From NCBI RefSeq assembly GCF_019929185.1, contig NZ_JAHZPC010000004.1, positions 124,001-188,000 of the forward strand: a stretch of DNA of 64,000 bases. Reading direction: 5' to 3'. Shown piece by piece: positions 41,430-49,628 of the stretch. The position numbers were made by a program, and so were the translations under genes. Source of the DNA: Streptococcus parasanguinis. Lineage in GTDB: Bacteria; Bacillota; Bacilli; Lactobacillales; Streptococcaceae. How positions within the stretch are numbered: the first letter of the stretch is position 1; every line of letters starts with the position of its first letter. The notes beneath the pieces are model-generated. The model was not told where the DNA came from. It saw only the letters and a program-made list of their open reading frames with translations, and searched no databases.

Positions 41430-41849
41430 ATGAGTCAAATGAACGTCCAAATCGTTACACCGGATGGACTGGTTTATGATCATCATGCCGCATTTGTATC
41501 TGTCAAGACAATTGATGGTGAATTAGGGATTTTACCTCATCATATCAATACCATTGCGGTTTTGGCTGTAGACCAAGTAAAGGTTCGTCGTGTCGACGAT
41601 GACAAACATATTGATTGGATTGCAGTCAATGGGGGGATTATCGAAGTAGCTGATAATGTCATTACCATTGTTGCCGATTCTGCCGAACGTGCTCGAGATA
41701 TCGACATTAGTCGTGCAGAACGTGCCAAACTGCGAGCTGAAAAAGCGATTGAAGAAGCCAAAGATCAGCATTCGGTTGATATGGAACGTCGTGCTAAAAT
41801 TGCTCTTCAACGCGCCATTAACCGGATTAATGTCGGAAATCGTTTATAA
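41430..41849 (+). CDS. atpC: F-type ATPase subunit epsilon
   Basis: 139 residues: N-terminal beta-sandwich ([20 protein letters not shown]) and C-terminal two-helix regulatory domain. Last gene of the atp operon, followed by a terminator. Confidence 0.95.
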   Translation: MSQMNVQIVTPDGLVYDHHAAFVSVKTIDGELGILPHHINTIAVLAVDQVKVRRVDDDKHIDWIAVNGGIIEVADNVITIVADSAERARDIDISRAERAKLRAEKAIEEAKDQHSVDMERRAKIALQRAINRINVGNRL

Positions 41850-41856
41850 CATATTC

Positions 41857-41892
41857 AAAATAAGGTGGAGGTATGTCCTCACCTTATTTTTG
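41857..41892 (+). terminator. atp operon terminator
   Basis: AAAATAAGGT (41857-41866) pairs with ACCTTATTTT (41881-41890); inner pairs GGAGG/CCTC extend the stem. Confidence 0.85.
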
Positions 41893-41930
41893 TTGGGAGA
41901 GAATCAAAAGAAGAAAGTAAGGACCAAATA

Positions 41931-41939
41931 TGGTATAAT
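41931..41939 (+). promoter_or_regulatory. Extended -10 promoter of the DUF1146 gene
   Basis: TGG-TATAAT, ending six bases before the ATG at 41946, so the transcript probably starts on the start codon. Confidence 0.65.
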
Positions 41940-41945
41940 AGCTGT

Positions 41946-42176
41946 ATGATTCAAATGATTTTTAATCTTTCAAGCCATCTATTGTTTATCTTTTTTGCCT
42001 ATTACCTATTGATGAACCTGGTTCAATGGGAAAAGTTTTTAAAAGTAAGTGCTGAAAATGCAGTTAAAATCCGTTTTTTGATCTTGATGATCAGTGTCGG
42101 AATAGGCTATCTAGCGAGCTCATTTTTTATAAGTATCTATGAGATGAGTCGGCAGATTTTTATTGGCCAATTCTAG
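41946..42176 (+). CDS. DUF1146 (YwzB-like) membrane protein
   Basis: A 76-residue protein of two membrane spans separated by a charged loop (QWEKFLKVSAENAVKIRF), the shape of the DUF1146 family that lies between atpC and murA in many Firmicutes. Function unknown. ATG 41946 is chosen although an in-frame start exists upstream, because the earlier residues are read from the atp terminator and the -10 box TATAAT ends only six bases before this ATG. No Shine-Dalgarno is present, so a leaderless mRNA is predicted. Confidence 0.82.
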   Translation: MIQMIFNLSSHLLFIFFAYYLLMNLVQWEKFLKVSAENAVKIRFLILMISVGIGYLASSFFISIYEMSRQIFIGQF

Positions 42177-42192
42177 CCACATTTTATAAAAA

Positions 42193-42207
42193 ATATGGTA
42201 TGATAGA
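42193..42207 (+). promoter_or_regulatory. Extended -10 promoter of murA
   Basis: TGG-TATGAT about 40 nt before the ATG; TTGGAGAAC is the Shine-Dalgarno. Confidence 0.5.
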
Positions 42208-42242
42208 AAGCGTGACTTTAAGAAATTGGAGAACAATCCCGT

Positions 42243-43526
42243 ATGGAAAAAATAATCGTTAATGGTGGTCATAATCGACTGGTTGGAACCGTCAAAATCG
42301 AAGGAGCAAAAAATGCTGTCCTTCCTCTTCTTGCTGCAACAGTTCTAGCAAGCGAGGGCGTGACAACCTTGAAAAATGTACCTGTTTTATCAGATGTCTT
42401 TACAATGAACAATGTTGTTCGTGGGTTGAATGCACAAGTAACCTTCAATGAAGAAGACAATACGGTTGTCGTAGATGCGCAAGCAAAATTATCAGAGGAA
42501 GCACCTTATAAGTATGTGAGCAAGATGCGGGCTTCTATCGTTGTCCTAGGTCCTGTCTTGGCACGCAATGGCCATGCCAAAGTTTCCATGCCTGGAGGCT
42601 GTACGATCGGTAGTCGTCCGATTGACCTCCACTTGAAAGGTCTGGAAGCTATGGGAGCTGAAATTACCCAAACAGCCGGCTATATTGAAGCAAAAGCAGA
42701 TCGTCTCAAGGGAGCACACATCTATATGGACTTCCCATCAGTAGGGGCGACACAAAATATTATGATGGCGGCAACCTTGGCAGATGGAGTTACTGTGATT
42801 GAAAATGCAGCTCGAGAACCTGAAATTGTTGACCTAGCTCTCTTGCTGAATAAAATGGGGGCTAACGTCAAGGGTGCAGGAACTGAGACCTTGACCATTG
42901 TTGGTGTGGAGAGCTTGCACGGTGCAAACCACAATGTTGTGCAAGACCGCATCGAGGCTGGAACCTTTATGATTGGGGCAGCCATGACTGGTGGAGACGT
43001 CTTAATCGAAGATGCCATTTGGGAACACAACCGTCCGCTTCTATCTAAGATGCAGGAGATGGGTGTGACGGTAACCGAAGAAGAAAATGGAATTCGGATT
43101 CAGTCGGATATCAGTAAGCTCCGTCCAGTGACCGTTAAAACCCTTCCGTATCCAGGATTCCCAACCGATATGCAGGCTCAATTCACAGCCTTGATGGCCA
43201 TGGCTAAAGGTGAGTCTACCATGATTGAAACGGTTTTTGAGAATCGCTTCCAGCATTTGGAAGAAATGCGTCGGATGGGCGTTCACTCGGATATTATGCG
43301 GGATACAGCTCGTATCGTTGGAGGGGAAAGCTTCCAAGGTGCAGAGGTTATGTCGACCGATTTACGAGCAAGTGCAACCTTGGTCTTGATGGGCTTGGTA
43401 GCAGAAGGAGAAACGAAAGTCAGCAAATTAAGTCACTTAGATCGTGGTTATTATCAATTCCATGAGAAATTGGTGGCACTAGGTGCAGACGTGAAACGTG
43501 TAGAGGAAGAAGACGATGAAAACTAA
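42243..43526 (+). CDS. murA: UDP-N-acetylglucosamine 1-carboxyvinyltransferase
   Basis: A 427-residue MurA. It transfers enolpyruvate from PEP to UDP-GlcNAc, the first committed step of peptidoglycan synthesis. The substrate loop [15 protein letters not shown] holds the catalytic Cys120, the target of fosfomycin; [10 protein letters not shown] and FPTDMQAQ are also conserved. It overlaps epuA by 11 nt. Streptococci have two MurA copies; this is the one linked to epuA-endA. Confidence 0.97.
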   Translation: MEKIIVNGGHNRLVGTVKIEGAKNAVLPLLAATVLASEGVTTLKNVPVLSDVFTMNNVVRGLNAQVTFNEEDNTVVVDAQAKLSEEAPYKYVSKMRASIVVLGPVLARNGHAKVSMPGGCTIGSRPIDLHLKGLEAMGAEITQTAGYIEAKADRLKGAHIYMDFPSVGATQNIMMAATLADGVTVIENAAREPEIVDLALLLNKMGANVKGAGTETLTIVGVESLHGANHNVVQDRIEAGTFMIGAAMTGGDVLIEDAIWEHNRPLLSKMQEMGVTVTEEENGIRIQSDISKLRPVTVKTLPYPGFPTDMQAQFTALMAMAKGESTMIETVFENRFQHLEEMRRMGVHSDIMRDTARIVGGESFQGAEVMSTDLRASATLVLMGLVAEGETKVSKLSHLDRGYYQFHEKLVALGADVKRVEEEDDEN

Positions 43527-43704
43527 TCTTCGCTATGTTGGAAAACAGCTAGGAATTGTCCTCCTGTTGGCTGTGATTGGAATCATCATTTTTGCAGTTG
43601 GTTTGGTCATTGGCTATGGAGTGATTGGAGATGGAAAAAATCCATGGTCCATTCTCTCTCCGGATACTTGGTCAGAGATCATTGGAAAGCTAACAGGCAA
43701 ATAA
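43516..43704 (+). CDS. epuA: EpuA family small membrane protein
   Basis: A 62-residue protein with one membrane span ([24 protein letters not shown]) and a short Trp-containing outer part. It matches EpuA, found between murA and endA in pneumococcus; databases often call the family RNA polymerase subunit beta for no good reason. The start lies inside murA. A role in envelope or competence is unproved. Confidence 0.88.
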   Translation: MKTNLRYVGKQLGIVLLLAVIGIIIFAVGLVIGYGVIGDGKNPWSILSPDTWSEIIGKLTGK

Positions 43705-43731
43705 GCTTTTAACTAAAATTGAGTAAAAAGG

Positions 43732-43778
43732 AGAGCAGCGAATCGAGTCAATGACCCATCTAGCGCTGCTCTTTTTTG
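43732..43778 (+). terminator. Terminator between epuA and endA
   Basis: AGAGCAGCG (43732-43740) pairs with CGCTGCTCT (43764-43772), then TTTTTT, which runs straight into the endA Shine-Dalgarno GGAGAG. Confidence 0.82.
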
Positions 43779-43787
43779 GAGAGAGAT

Positions 43788-44627
43788 ATGGCAAAACAAA
43801 CAGTAAGCAAACGAACCAAACAAACCCTAGCAGGTTTTGTGGTGGCAACGGCCCTAGCTATTGGGGGCTATTATTTTAATCAACCGGCGGTAAAAGAAGC
43901 GACGGATCAGGTTGTTTCGGTGGTAACTAGTAGCCAGCAAGAAACACCTAGTAAAGAGTTAGCTAGCTCTGTACTAACGAAATCTGCCCGTTCACAATTG
44001 GGGAATGACTTGGAATGGAATGGTGCTGGAGCCTTTGTAGTTAAGGGGAATCGCACAGATCTGGATGCTAGTGTGGCCAGTCAACCCTATGCCGATAACA
44101 AGACAAAAGAAGTGAATGGAAAGACCGTACCGACGGTTGCGAACGCTATTATGACCAAGGCGACTCGCCAGTACAGAGATCGAGATGCAACAGGTAGTGG
44201 CCTAACCGATTGGAAACCAGCAGGTTGGCACCAGGTCCACAATCTGTCCGGTGAGTATGACCATGCTGTGGATCGGGGCCACCTATTGGGCTACGCCTTG
44301 ATCGGCAATCTCAAAGGTTTCGATGCTTCGACGAGCAATCCCAAAAATATCGCTGTACAAACGGCTTGGTCCAATCAAGCCAATGACCCTCATTCTACCG
44401 GTCAAAACTACTACGAGACCCTGGTTCGAAAAGCACTGGATAAGAACAAGAGGATCCGCTATCGAGTAACCTTGATCTACAACCAACCAGAAGATTTGAT
44501 TCCGTTAGGTTCTCATATCGAAGCCAAATCGAGTGATGGGACCCTTGAGTTCAATGTCTTTGTTCCCAATGTTCAAAGTGGGATTAGCCTGGATTACCAG
44601 ACAGGAAAAGTAACCGTTCATCAATAA
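43788..44627 (+). CDS. endA: DNA-entry nuclease EndA
   Basis: A 279-residue membrane-bound DNA/RNA non-specific endonuclease. An N-terminal span ([17 protein letters not shown]) anchors it outside the cell; the beta-beta-alpha-metal motif is D162-R-G-H165, H165 being the likely general base, with Asn residues in [10 protein letters not shown]. In pneumococcus EndA degrades one strand during DNA uptake and also attacks neutrophil traps. ATG 43788 is chosen for its GGAGAG; an in-frame TTG lies 12 nt upstream. Confidence 0.95.
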   Translation: MAKQTVSKRTKQTLAGFVVATALAIGGYYFNQPAVKEATDQVVSVVTSSQQETPSKELASSVLTKSARSQLGNDLEWNGAGAFVVKGNRTDLDASVASQPYADNKTKEVNGKTVPTVANAIMTKATRQYRDRDATGSGLTDWKPAGWHQVHNLSGEYDHAVDRGHLLGYALIGNLKGFDASTSNPKNIAVQTAWSNQANDPHSTGQNYYETLVRKALDKNKRIRYRVTLIYNQPEDLIPLGSHIEAKSSDGTLEFNVFVPNVQSGISLDYQTGKVTVHQ

Positions 44628-44644
44628 GCCAGAAAGCATGGCTA

Positions 44645-44677
44645 TTTAAGTTTTTTTTAAGAATGGAGTGTTACAAT
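44645..44677 (+). promoter_or_regulatory. CiaR direct repeat and promoter before the matrixin-like gene
   Basis: TTTAAG (44645-44650), five T, TTTAAG (44656-44661): an exact TTTAAG-N5-TTTAAG CiaR site. Ten bases later comes TACAAT (44672-44677), also with TG one base before it. This is the spacing found at CiaR-activated pneumococcal promoters. Confidence 0.82.
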
Positions 44678-44708
44678 GGCATACCTTCTTTAAGAGAAAG
44701 GAGAATGT

Positions 44709-45431
44709 ATGAGAACCATTTTTCGATTTTTCAGAGGAATCCTTCGCATGGCTTGGAGTCTTTTTTGGGGATTTTTCTGGACCATTGCCATCAGTTTTCT
44801 CGTCCTAGTGGGGATCATCTATTTCACAGATTCTCCTAGTTCTGGTATGGATGGATTTGGACGAGCTGCCCAAAAGGTTGTCTATCAAGTCGGCAATTTA
44901 TTTGGTGATCAGGGCTTTGCATCGCGCTTTGGGATGACACCTAGCTCACAGACCACGCAGACGGACAATCATGAGCATAGTGGCGCTCGCTGGGAAAAAG
45001 CGGAAGCCACGGTCTATTTGGATCCCAATATCAATCAAACCTTTATAAAAGCTTATCGGGATGCTATTGAGGCTTGGAACCAAACAGGCGCCTTTACCTT
45101 CAAGCTGGTTACAAATGAAAAAGAAGCTAATGTGGTCTTGACGGAAATGGATAACGCATCGGTTTCTGCTGCTGGAGAGACTGCCTCTCAGACTAACCTC
45201 TTAACCAACCGCTTCACCCACATCACAGTGCGTCTCAATCGCCATTATCTTTTAAATTATGTCTATAACTATAGTTATGATCGGATTGTCAATACAGCTG
45301 AGCATGAGCTAGGCCATGCGATAGGGCTGGACCACACTGATGGAGAATCGGTCATGCAACCGGCTGGTTCCTTCTACAGTATTCAGGATACAGATGTGGA
45401 AGCAGTTCGACAATTGTATAAGGAAGAATAA
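44709..45431 (+). CDS. Matrixin-like membrane-anchored zinc metalloprotease
   Basis: A 240-residue protein. The N-terminus has a basic start and one membrane span (about 15-40), leaving the rest outside the cell. The catalytic motif is H199-E-L-G-H203-A-I-G206-L-D-H209, the long HExxHxxGxxH zinc site of metzincins, and ESVMQP supplies the Met-turn. It fits the bacterial matrixin family (M10A-like, Peptidase_M10). Target unknown. A perfect CiaR box lies upstream, which would tie it to the CiaRH envelope-stress regulon. It is monocistronic, with a terminator after it. Confidence 0.88.
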   Translation: MRTIFRFFRGILRMAWSLFWGFFWTIAISFLVLVGIIYFTDSPSSGMDGFGRAAQKVVYQVGNLFGDQGFASRFGMTPSSQTTQTDNHEHSGARWEKAEATVYLDPNINQTFIKAYRDAIEAWNQTGAFTFKLVTNEKEANVVLTEMDNASVSAAGETASQTNLLTNRFTHITVRLNRHYLLNYVYNYSYDRIVNTAEHELGHAIGLDHTDGESVMQPAGSFYSIQDTDVEAVRQLYKEE

Positions 45432-45453
45432 GTTTTAAAATACTTTCTAAAAG

Positions 45454-45485
45454 TTCTGAGCCTCAAGGGGCTCAGGATTTTTTTG
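45454..45485 (+). terminator. Terminator after the matrixin-like gene
   Basis: CTGAGCC pairs with GGGCTCAG around CTCAAG, followed by seven T. Confidence 0.85.
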
Positions 45486-45500
45486 ATGGCTCGTCTTTTC

Positions 45501-45529
45501 TTGTTTAATCCGTAAAAAGATAGTAAAAT
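45501..45529 (+). promoter_or_regulatory. Promoter of the ABC-F/rgg/MFS cluster
   Basis: TTGTTT (45501-45506), 17-nt spacer, TAAAAT (45524-45529). It ends six bases before the ABC-F start codon. Confidence 0.65.
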
Positions 45530-45535
45530 AGGGAC

Positions 45536-47443
45536 ATGATTATTTTACAAGCCAACAAAATTGAACGCTCTTTTGCAGGGGAGGTTCTTTTTGATAATAT
45601 CAGCCTGCAGGTGGATGAAAGGGACCGGATTGCCCTGGTCGGAAAGAACGGAGCCGGCAAGTCTACCCTCTTAAAAATCTTGGTGGGAGAAGAAGAACCA
45701 ACTTCAGGAGAAATCAATAAAAAGCGGGATCTTTCTCTCTCTTATTTAGCCCAGGATAGTCGCTTTGAGTCGTCCAATACTATCTACGATGAGATGCTCC
45801 ACGTCTTTGACGATCTCCGTAAAACGGAGAAAACTTTGCGGCAGATGGAGCTTGCGATGGGGGAAAAAACTGGGGCTGACTTAGAAAAACTCATGCAGGA
45901 TTATGACCGTCTATCGGAAGAATTCCGTCAGGCTGGTGGCTTTACCTATGAGGCGGATATCCGCGCCATTCTCAACGGCTTTAAGTTCGATGAGTCCATG
46001 TGGCAGATGAAGATTGAAGAGCTGTCTGGAGGGCAAAATACCCGTCTAGCTCTGGCTAAGATGCTTCTAGAAAAACCAAATCTTTTGGTACTGGACGAGC
46101 CGACCAACCACTTGGATATTGAGACCATCGCCTGGTTGGAAAACTATCTGGTTAATTATAGTGGGGCCCTTCTCATTGTCAGCCACGACCGGTATTTCCT
46201 AGATAAGGTCGCAACCATTACCTTGGACCTGACCAAGCATTCTTTAGATCGCTATGTCGGTAATTACTCCAGTTTTGTGGAGCAAAAGGAGCAAAAATTG
46301 CTGACCGAAGCCAAGAACTACGAGAAGCAACAAAAAGAAATTGCAGCTCTGGAAGACTTTGTTAATCGTAATTTGGTGAGGGCGTCGACTACCAAGCGAG
46401 CCCAGTCTCGACGCAAGCAGTTGGAAAAAATGGAGCGCTTAGATAAGCCGGAAGCTGGGACCAAGTCTGCCCATATGACCTTCCATTCCGATAAGACCTC
46501 GGGAAATGTCGTCTTAACAGTAGAAGAAGCAGCCGTCGGCTATGACGATCAAATCCTGTCAGAGCCCATCAATTTGGATATCCGCAAGATGAATGCGGTC
46601 GCTATTGTAGGACCAAATGGGATCGGGAAATCTACTCTTATCAAAACCATCGTTGGGCAGATTCCTTTTATCAAGGGAGAAGCTCGTTTTGGGGCCAATG
46701 TCGAGGTGGGCTACTATGATCAGACCCAAAGTAAACTGACGCCTCACAACAGTGTCTTGGATGAGCTCTGGAATGACTTTAAACTGACGCCAGAAGTGGA
46801 AATTCGTAATCGCCTGGGAGCCTTTCTTTTCTCTGGGGATGATGTCAAGAAAACCGTCGGCATGTTGTCGGGTGGAGAGCGGGCCCGCTTGCTTCTAGCC
46901 AAGCTGTCCATGGAGAATAACAATTTCTTGATTCTCGATGAGCCAACCAACCACTTGGACATCGATAGCAAGGAAGTGCTGGAAAATGCCTTGATTGATT
47001 TTGATGGGACCCTGCTCTTTGTCAGCCACGACCGTTACTTTATCAATCGGGTAGCCACACAAGTTTTGGAACTCTCAGAAGAAGGCTCGACTCTTTATCT
47101 AGGAGACTACGACTATTATCTGGAGAAAAAAGCTGAGTTAGAGGCTCTCGCTGCAGCACAAGCAGAAGCTGTGCCTGTTTCTTCGATGGAAGAAGTAGCA
47201 AGTAATGATTATCACATGCAAAAGCAAAACCAGAAGGAACTCCGGAAAATCACCCGTCGCATTGAGCAATTGGAAGCAGAGATGGAAGAGCTGGATCAAA
47301 AAATCCAAGACATCACCGAAACCATGCATAGCACCAACGATGCAGCTGACTTGGTTCAACTCCAGAGCGAGCTGGATCAACTGACTGTCCAGCAGGAAGC
47401 GGTCATGGAAGAGTGGGCAGAACTGTCAGAGCAGGTGGAATAG
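45536..47443 (+). CDS. ABC-F family ATPase
   Basis: A 635-residue soluble protein of two ABC domains. Walker A motifs are GKNGAGKST (about 36-44) and GPNGIGKST (about 360-368); signatures are LSGGQNTRLAL and LSGGERARLLL; both are followed by LDEPTNHLDI. The inter-domain linker is basic and helical, and a C-terminal coiled coil (about 560-635) is present. There are no membrane spans, so it is a ribosome-acting ABC-F factor (YdiF/Uup-like) rather than a transporter. Resistance or a housekeeping role cannot be told. The ATG begins where the mRNA is predicted to start. The rgg gene follows with no gap. Confidence 0.93.
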   Translation: MIILQANKIERSFAGEVLFDNISLQVDERDRIALVGKNGAGKSTLLKILVGEEEPTSGEINKKRDLSLSYLAQDSRFESSNTIYDEMLHVFDDLRKTEKTLRQMELAMGEKTGADLEKLMQDYDRLSEEFRQAGGFTYEADIRAILNGFKFDESMWQMKIEELSGGQNTRLALAKMLLEKPNLLVLDEPTNHLDIETIAWLENYLVNYSGALLIVSHDRYFLDKVATITLDLTKHSLDRYVGNYSSFVEQKEQKLLTEAKNYEKQQKEIAALEDFVNRNLVRASTTKRAQSRRKQLEKMERLDKPEAGTKSAHMTFHSDKTSGNVVLTVEEAAVGYDDQILSEPINLDIRKMNAVAIVGPNGIGKSTLIKTIVGQIPFIKGEARFGANVEVGYYDQTQSKLTPHNSVLDELWNDFKLTPEVEIRNRLGAFLFSGDDVKKTVGMLSGGERARLLLAKLSMENNNFLILDEPTNHLDIDSKEVLENALIDFDGTLLFVSHDRYFINRVATQVLELSEEGSTLYLGDYDYYLEKKAELEALAAAQAEAVPVSSMEEVASNDYHMQKQNQKELRKITRRIEQLEAEMEELDQKIQDITETMHSTNDAADLVQLQSELDQLTVQQEAVMEEWAELSEQVE

Positions 47444-48319
47444 ATGGAAGATCTTGGAAAAGTTTTTCGTGAATTTCGAATAAGTAAGAATTATTCGTTA
47501 AAAGAAGCTGCAGGAGAAGCTTGCTCGACCTCCCAGTTATCCCGTTTTGAATTGGGAGAGTCGGATCTGGCTGCTTCGCGCTTCTTTGACATTTTGGACA
47601 ATATCCATGTGACGATTGAGAATTTTATGGATAAGGCCAGAAATTTTCAACACCATGAACATGTCGCTTTGATGGCTCAGATTATTCCGCTTTACTACTC
47701 AAATGATATTGCAGGTTTTCAAAAGCTTCAAAGAGAACAACATGAAAAAGCCAAACATTCCACCAATCCCCTCTATTTTGAGCTGAACTGGATCCTGCTA
47801 CAAGGCCTGATTTGCCAGAGAGATGCCAGCTTCACGATGAAGCAGCGTGATTTGGATAAGGTGGCAGATTATCTCTTTCAAACGGAAGAGTGGACCATGT
47901 ATGAATTGATCCTCTTTGGCAATCTCTACAGCTTTTATGAGGTGGACTATGTTACACGGCTTGGGAGAGAAGTGATGGAGCGTGAAGATTTCTACAAAGA
48001 AATTGATCGCCATCGAAAACTGGTCTTAATTCTGGCCCTGAATTGCTACCAGCATTGTTTAGAATACCGTTCTTTTGAAAATGCTAGCTGTTTTGAAGCT
48101 TATGTAGAAAAGATTATCGGCAAGAGCATCAAGCTCTACGAACGCAATGTCTTTCATTATCTCAAGGGATTTGCCCTGTATCAAAAGGGGCAAACAGAAG
48201 AAGGGCGGCAGCAAATGCAGGAAGCCATGCATATTTTTGACGTGCTGGGACTGCCAGAGCAGGTGGCCTATTATCAAGAACATTTTGATAAATTTGTAAA
48301 AAATGAATGTTCTAAATAG
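47444..48319 (+). CDS. Rgg/GadR/MutR family transcriptional regulator
   Basis: A 291-residue protein. The N-terminal helix-turn-helix (about 5-60; KNYSLKEAAGEACSTSQLSRFELGES) is followed by an all-helical TPR-like domain of the Rgg/MutR type, which in streptococci binds short peptides. Its ATG directly follows the ABC-F stop codon. Two MFS paralogues follow after 21 nt and are the likely targets. I found no short hydrophobic peptide gene (shp) in the free sequence around it, so its signal is unknown. Confidence 0.88.
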   Translation: MEDLGKVFREFRISKNYSLKEAAGEACSTSQLSRFELGESDLAASRFFDILDNIHVTIENFMDKARNFQHHEHVALMAQIIPLYYSNDIAGFQKLQREQHEKAKHSTNPLYFELNWILLQGLICQRDASFTMKQRDLDKVADYLFQTEEWTMYELILFGNLYSFYEVDYVTRLGREVMEREDFYKEIDRHRKLVLILALNCYQHCLEYRSFENASCFEAYVEKIIGKSIKLYERNVFHYLKGFALYQKGQTEEGRQQMQEAMHIFDVLGLPEQVAYYQEHFDKFVKNECSK

Positions 48320-48340
48320 GACAGTGATAAAGGAGATTTT

Positions 48341-49519
48341 ATGAATCGACATGCGGTCCAATTAATTAGTCGTGGAGCTATTAACAAAATTGGAAATATG
48401 CTCTATGATTATGGGAATAGTGTCTGGCTGGCCTCGATGGGGACTATAGGAAAGACGGTATTAGGGATCTATCAGATTTCTGAGTTAGTGACAGGGATTC
48501 TTGTGAATCCTTTTGGAGGAGTGATTTCAGACCGTTTTTCTCGTCGCAAGATTTTGATGACGACCGACCTGGTTTGTGGACTTCTTTGTTTGGCGATTTC
48601 TTTTATCACAAATGATAACTTGATGATTGCGGCCCTGATTTTTGCCAATATTATTCAGGCCATTGCCTTTGGTTTTTCTCGACCTGCCAATAAGGCCATT
48701 ATTACCGAGGTAGTAGAGAAAGACGAGATTGTGACCTATAACGCCCAATTGGAGTTAGTCTTACAGGTTGTCAGTGTCTGTTCACCTGTTTTTTCTTTCC
48801 TAGTTCTACAATTTGCCAGTCTTCATATGACCCTCTTGTTAGATGCACTGACCTTTTTCATTGCTTTTGTCCTAGTGGCTTTCCTTCCGAAAGAAGAAGC
48901 TAAGGTTCAAGAGAGGAAACAGTTTACCGGGAAAGATATTTTTTCTGATATCAAGGATGGCTTAGACTATATCTGGTATCAGAAAGAGATTTTCTTTCTC
49001 TTGTTGGTGGCTTCTAGCGTCAATTTCTTTTTTGCGGCTTTTGAGTTTTTACTTCCCTTCTCGAATCGTCTATACGGGGTTAAAGGAGCTTATGCGACCA
49101 TTTTAACGCTGGGAGCTATTGGATCTATTCTAGGAGCGCTTGTTGCCAATAAAATGAAATCAAGTATGAAAATTCTCCTGTTTTTACTGATCATGGCAGG
49201 GGTCGGAGTATTCATAATGGGCTTGCCCCTTCCGCCTTATCTTTCCTTTTCAGGAAATTTGGTCTGTGAATTTTTTGTGACCATTTTCGACATCCACGTT
49301 TTTACCCAAGTACAAACCAAGGTGGAAGATGATTATCTAGGTAGAGTATTGAGCACAATTTATACCTTGGCTGTTCTCTTTATGCCCATCGCCAAAGGGT
49401 TGATGACTTGGTTGCCAAGCGTCCGTATGGAATCATTTCTCTTGATTGGAGCTGGGATTATTCTCTTTTCACTCTTGGCTCAGCTAGTGGCTAAGCAGCT
49501 TCAATCAAAAGAACAGTAG
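48341..49519 (+). CDS. MFS efflux transporter, first of two tandem paralogues
   Basis: A 392-residue protein with 12 predicted spans, of the MefA/enterobactin-exporter-like MFS_3 type. The conserved motif A appears as GGVISDRFSRRKI (about 59-71). AAAGGAG precedes the start. It is probably cotranscribed with rgg. It is very similar to the next gene over its whole length, including identical N-terminal blocks. Substrate unknown; efflux of a toxic compound is an inference from the family. Confidence 0.88.
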   Translation: MNRHAVQLISRGAINKIGNMLYDYGNSVWLASMGTIGKTVLGIYQISELVTGILVNPFGGVISDRFSRRKILMTTDLVCGLLCLAISFITNDNLMIAALIFANIIQAIAFGFSRPANKAIITEVVEKDEIVTYNAQLELVLQVVSVCSPVFSFLVLQFASLHMTLLLDALTFFIAFVLVAFLPKEEAKVQERKQFTGKDIFSDIKDGLDYIWYQKEIFFLLLVASSVNFFFAAFEFLLPFSNRLYGVKGAYATILTLGAIGSILGALVANKMKSSMKILLFLLIMAGVGVFIMGLPLPPYLSFSGNLVCEFFVTIFDIHVFTQVQTKVEDDYLGRVLSTIYTLAVLFMPIAKGLMTWLPSVRMESFLLIGAGIILFSLLAQLVAKQLQSKEQ

Positions 49520-49628
49520 GGATCCTTTGATAAATTTGTAAACCATTATTTTTCCCAAATAGGGGACAAAATGAAAACCTCTTTCATGAACTGATACAAT
49601 AGTTTCAGAAAATGAAGGAGGTTTTTTT
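49520..49628 (+). promoter_or_regulatory. Inter-paralogue region: duplication scar, internal promoter and SD-hiding hairpin
   Basis: TTTGATAAATTTGTAAA (49526-49542) is identical to the 3' end of rgg (48284-48300), a remnant of the tandem duplication. AAAACCTCTTTCAT (49574-49587) can pair with ATGAAGGAGGTTTT (49612-49625), with one G-U pair; the right arm contains the Shine-Dalgarno of the next gene and leads into seven T. An extended -10 TGA-TACAAT (49592-49600) sits in the loop, so transcripts begun there (about 49607) lack the left arm. Confidence 0.7.
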
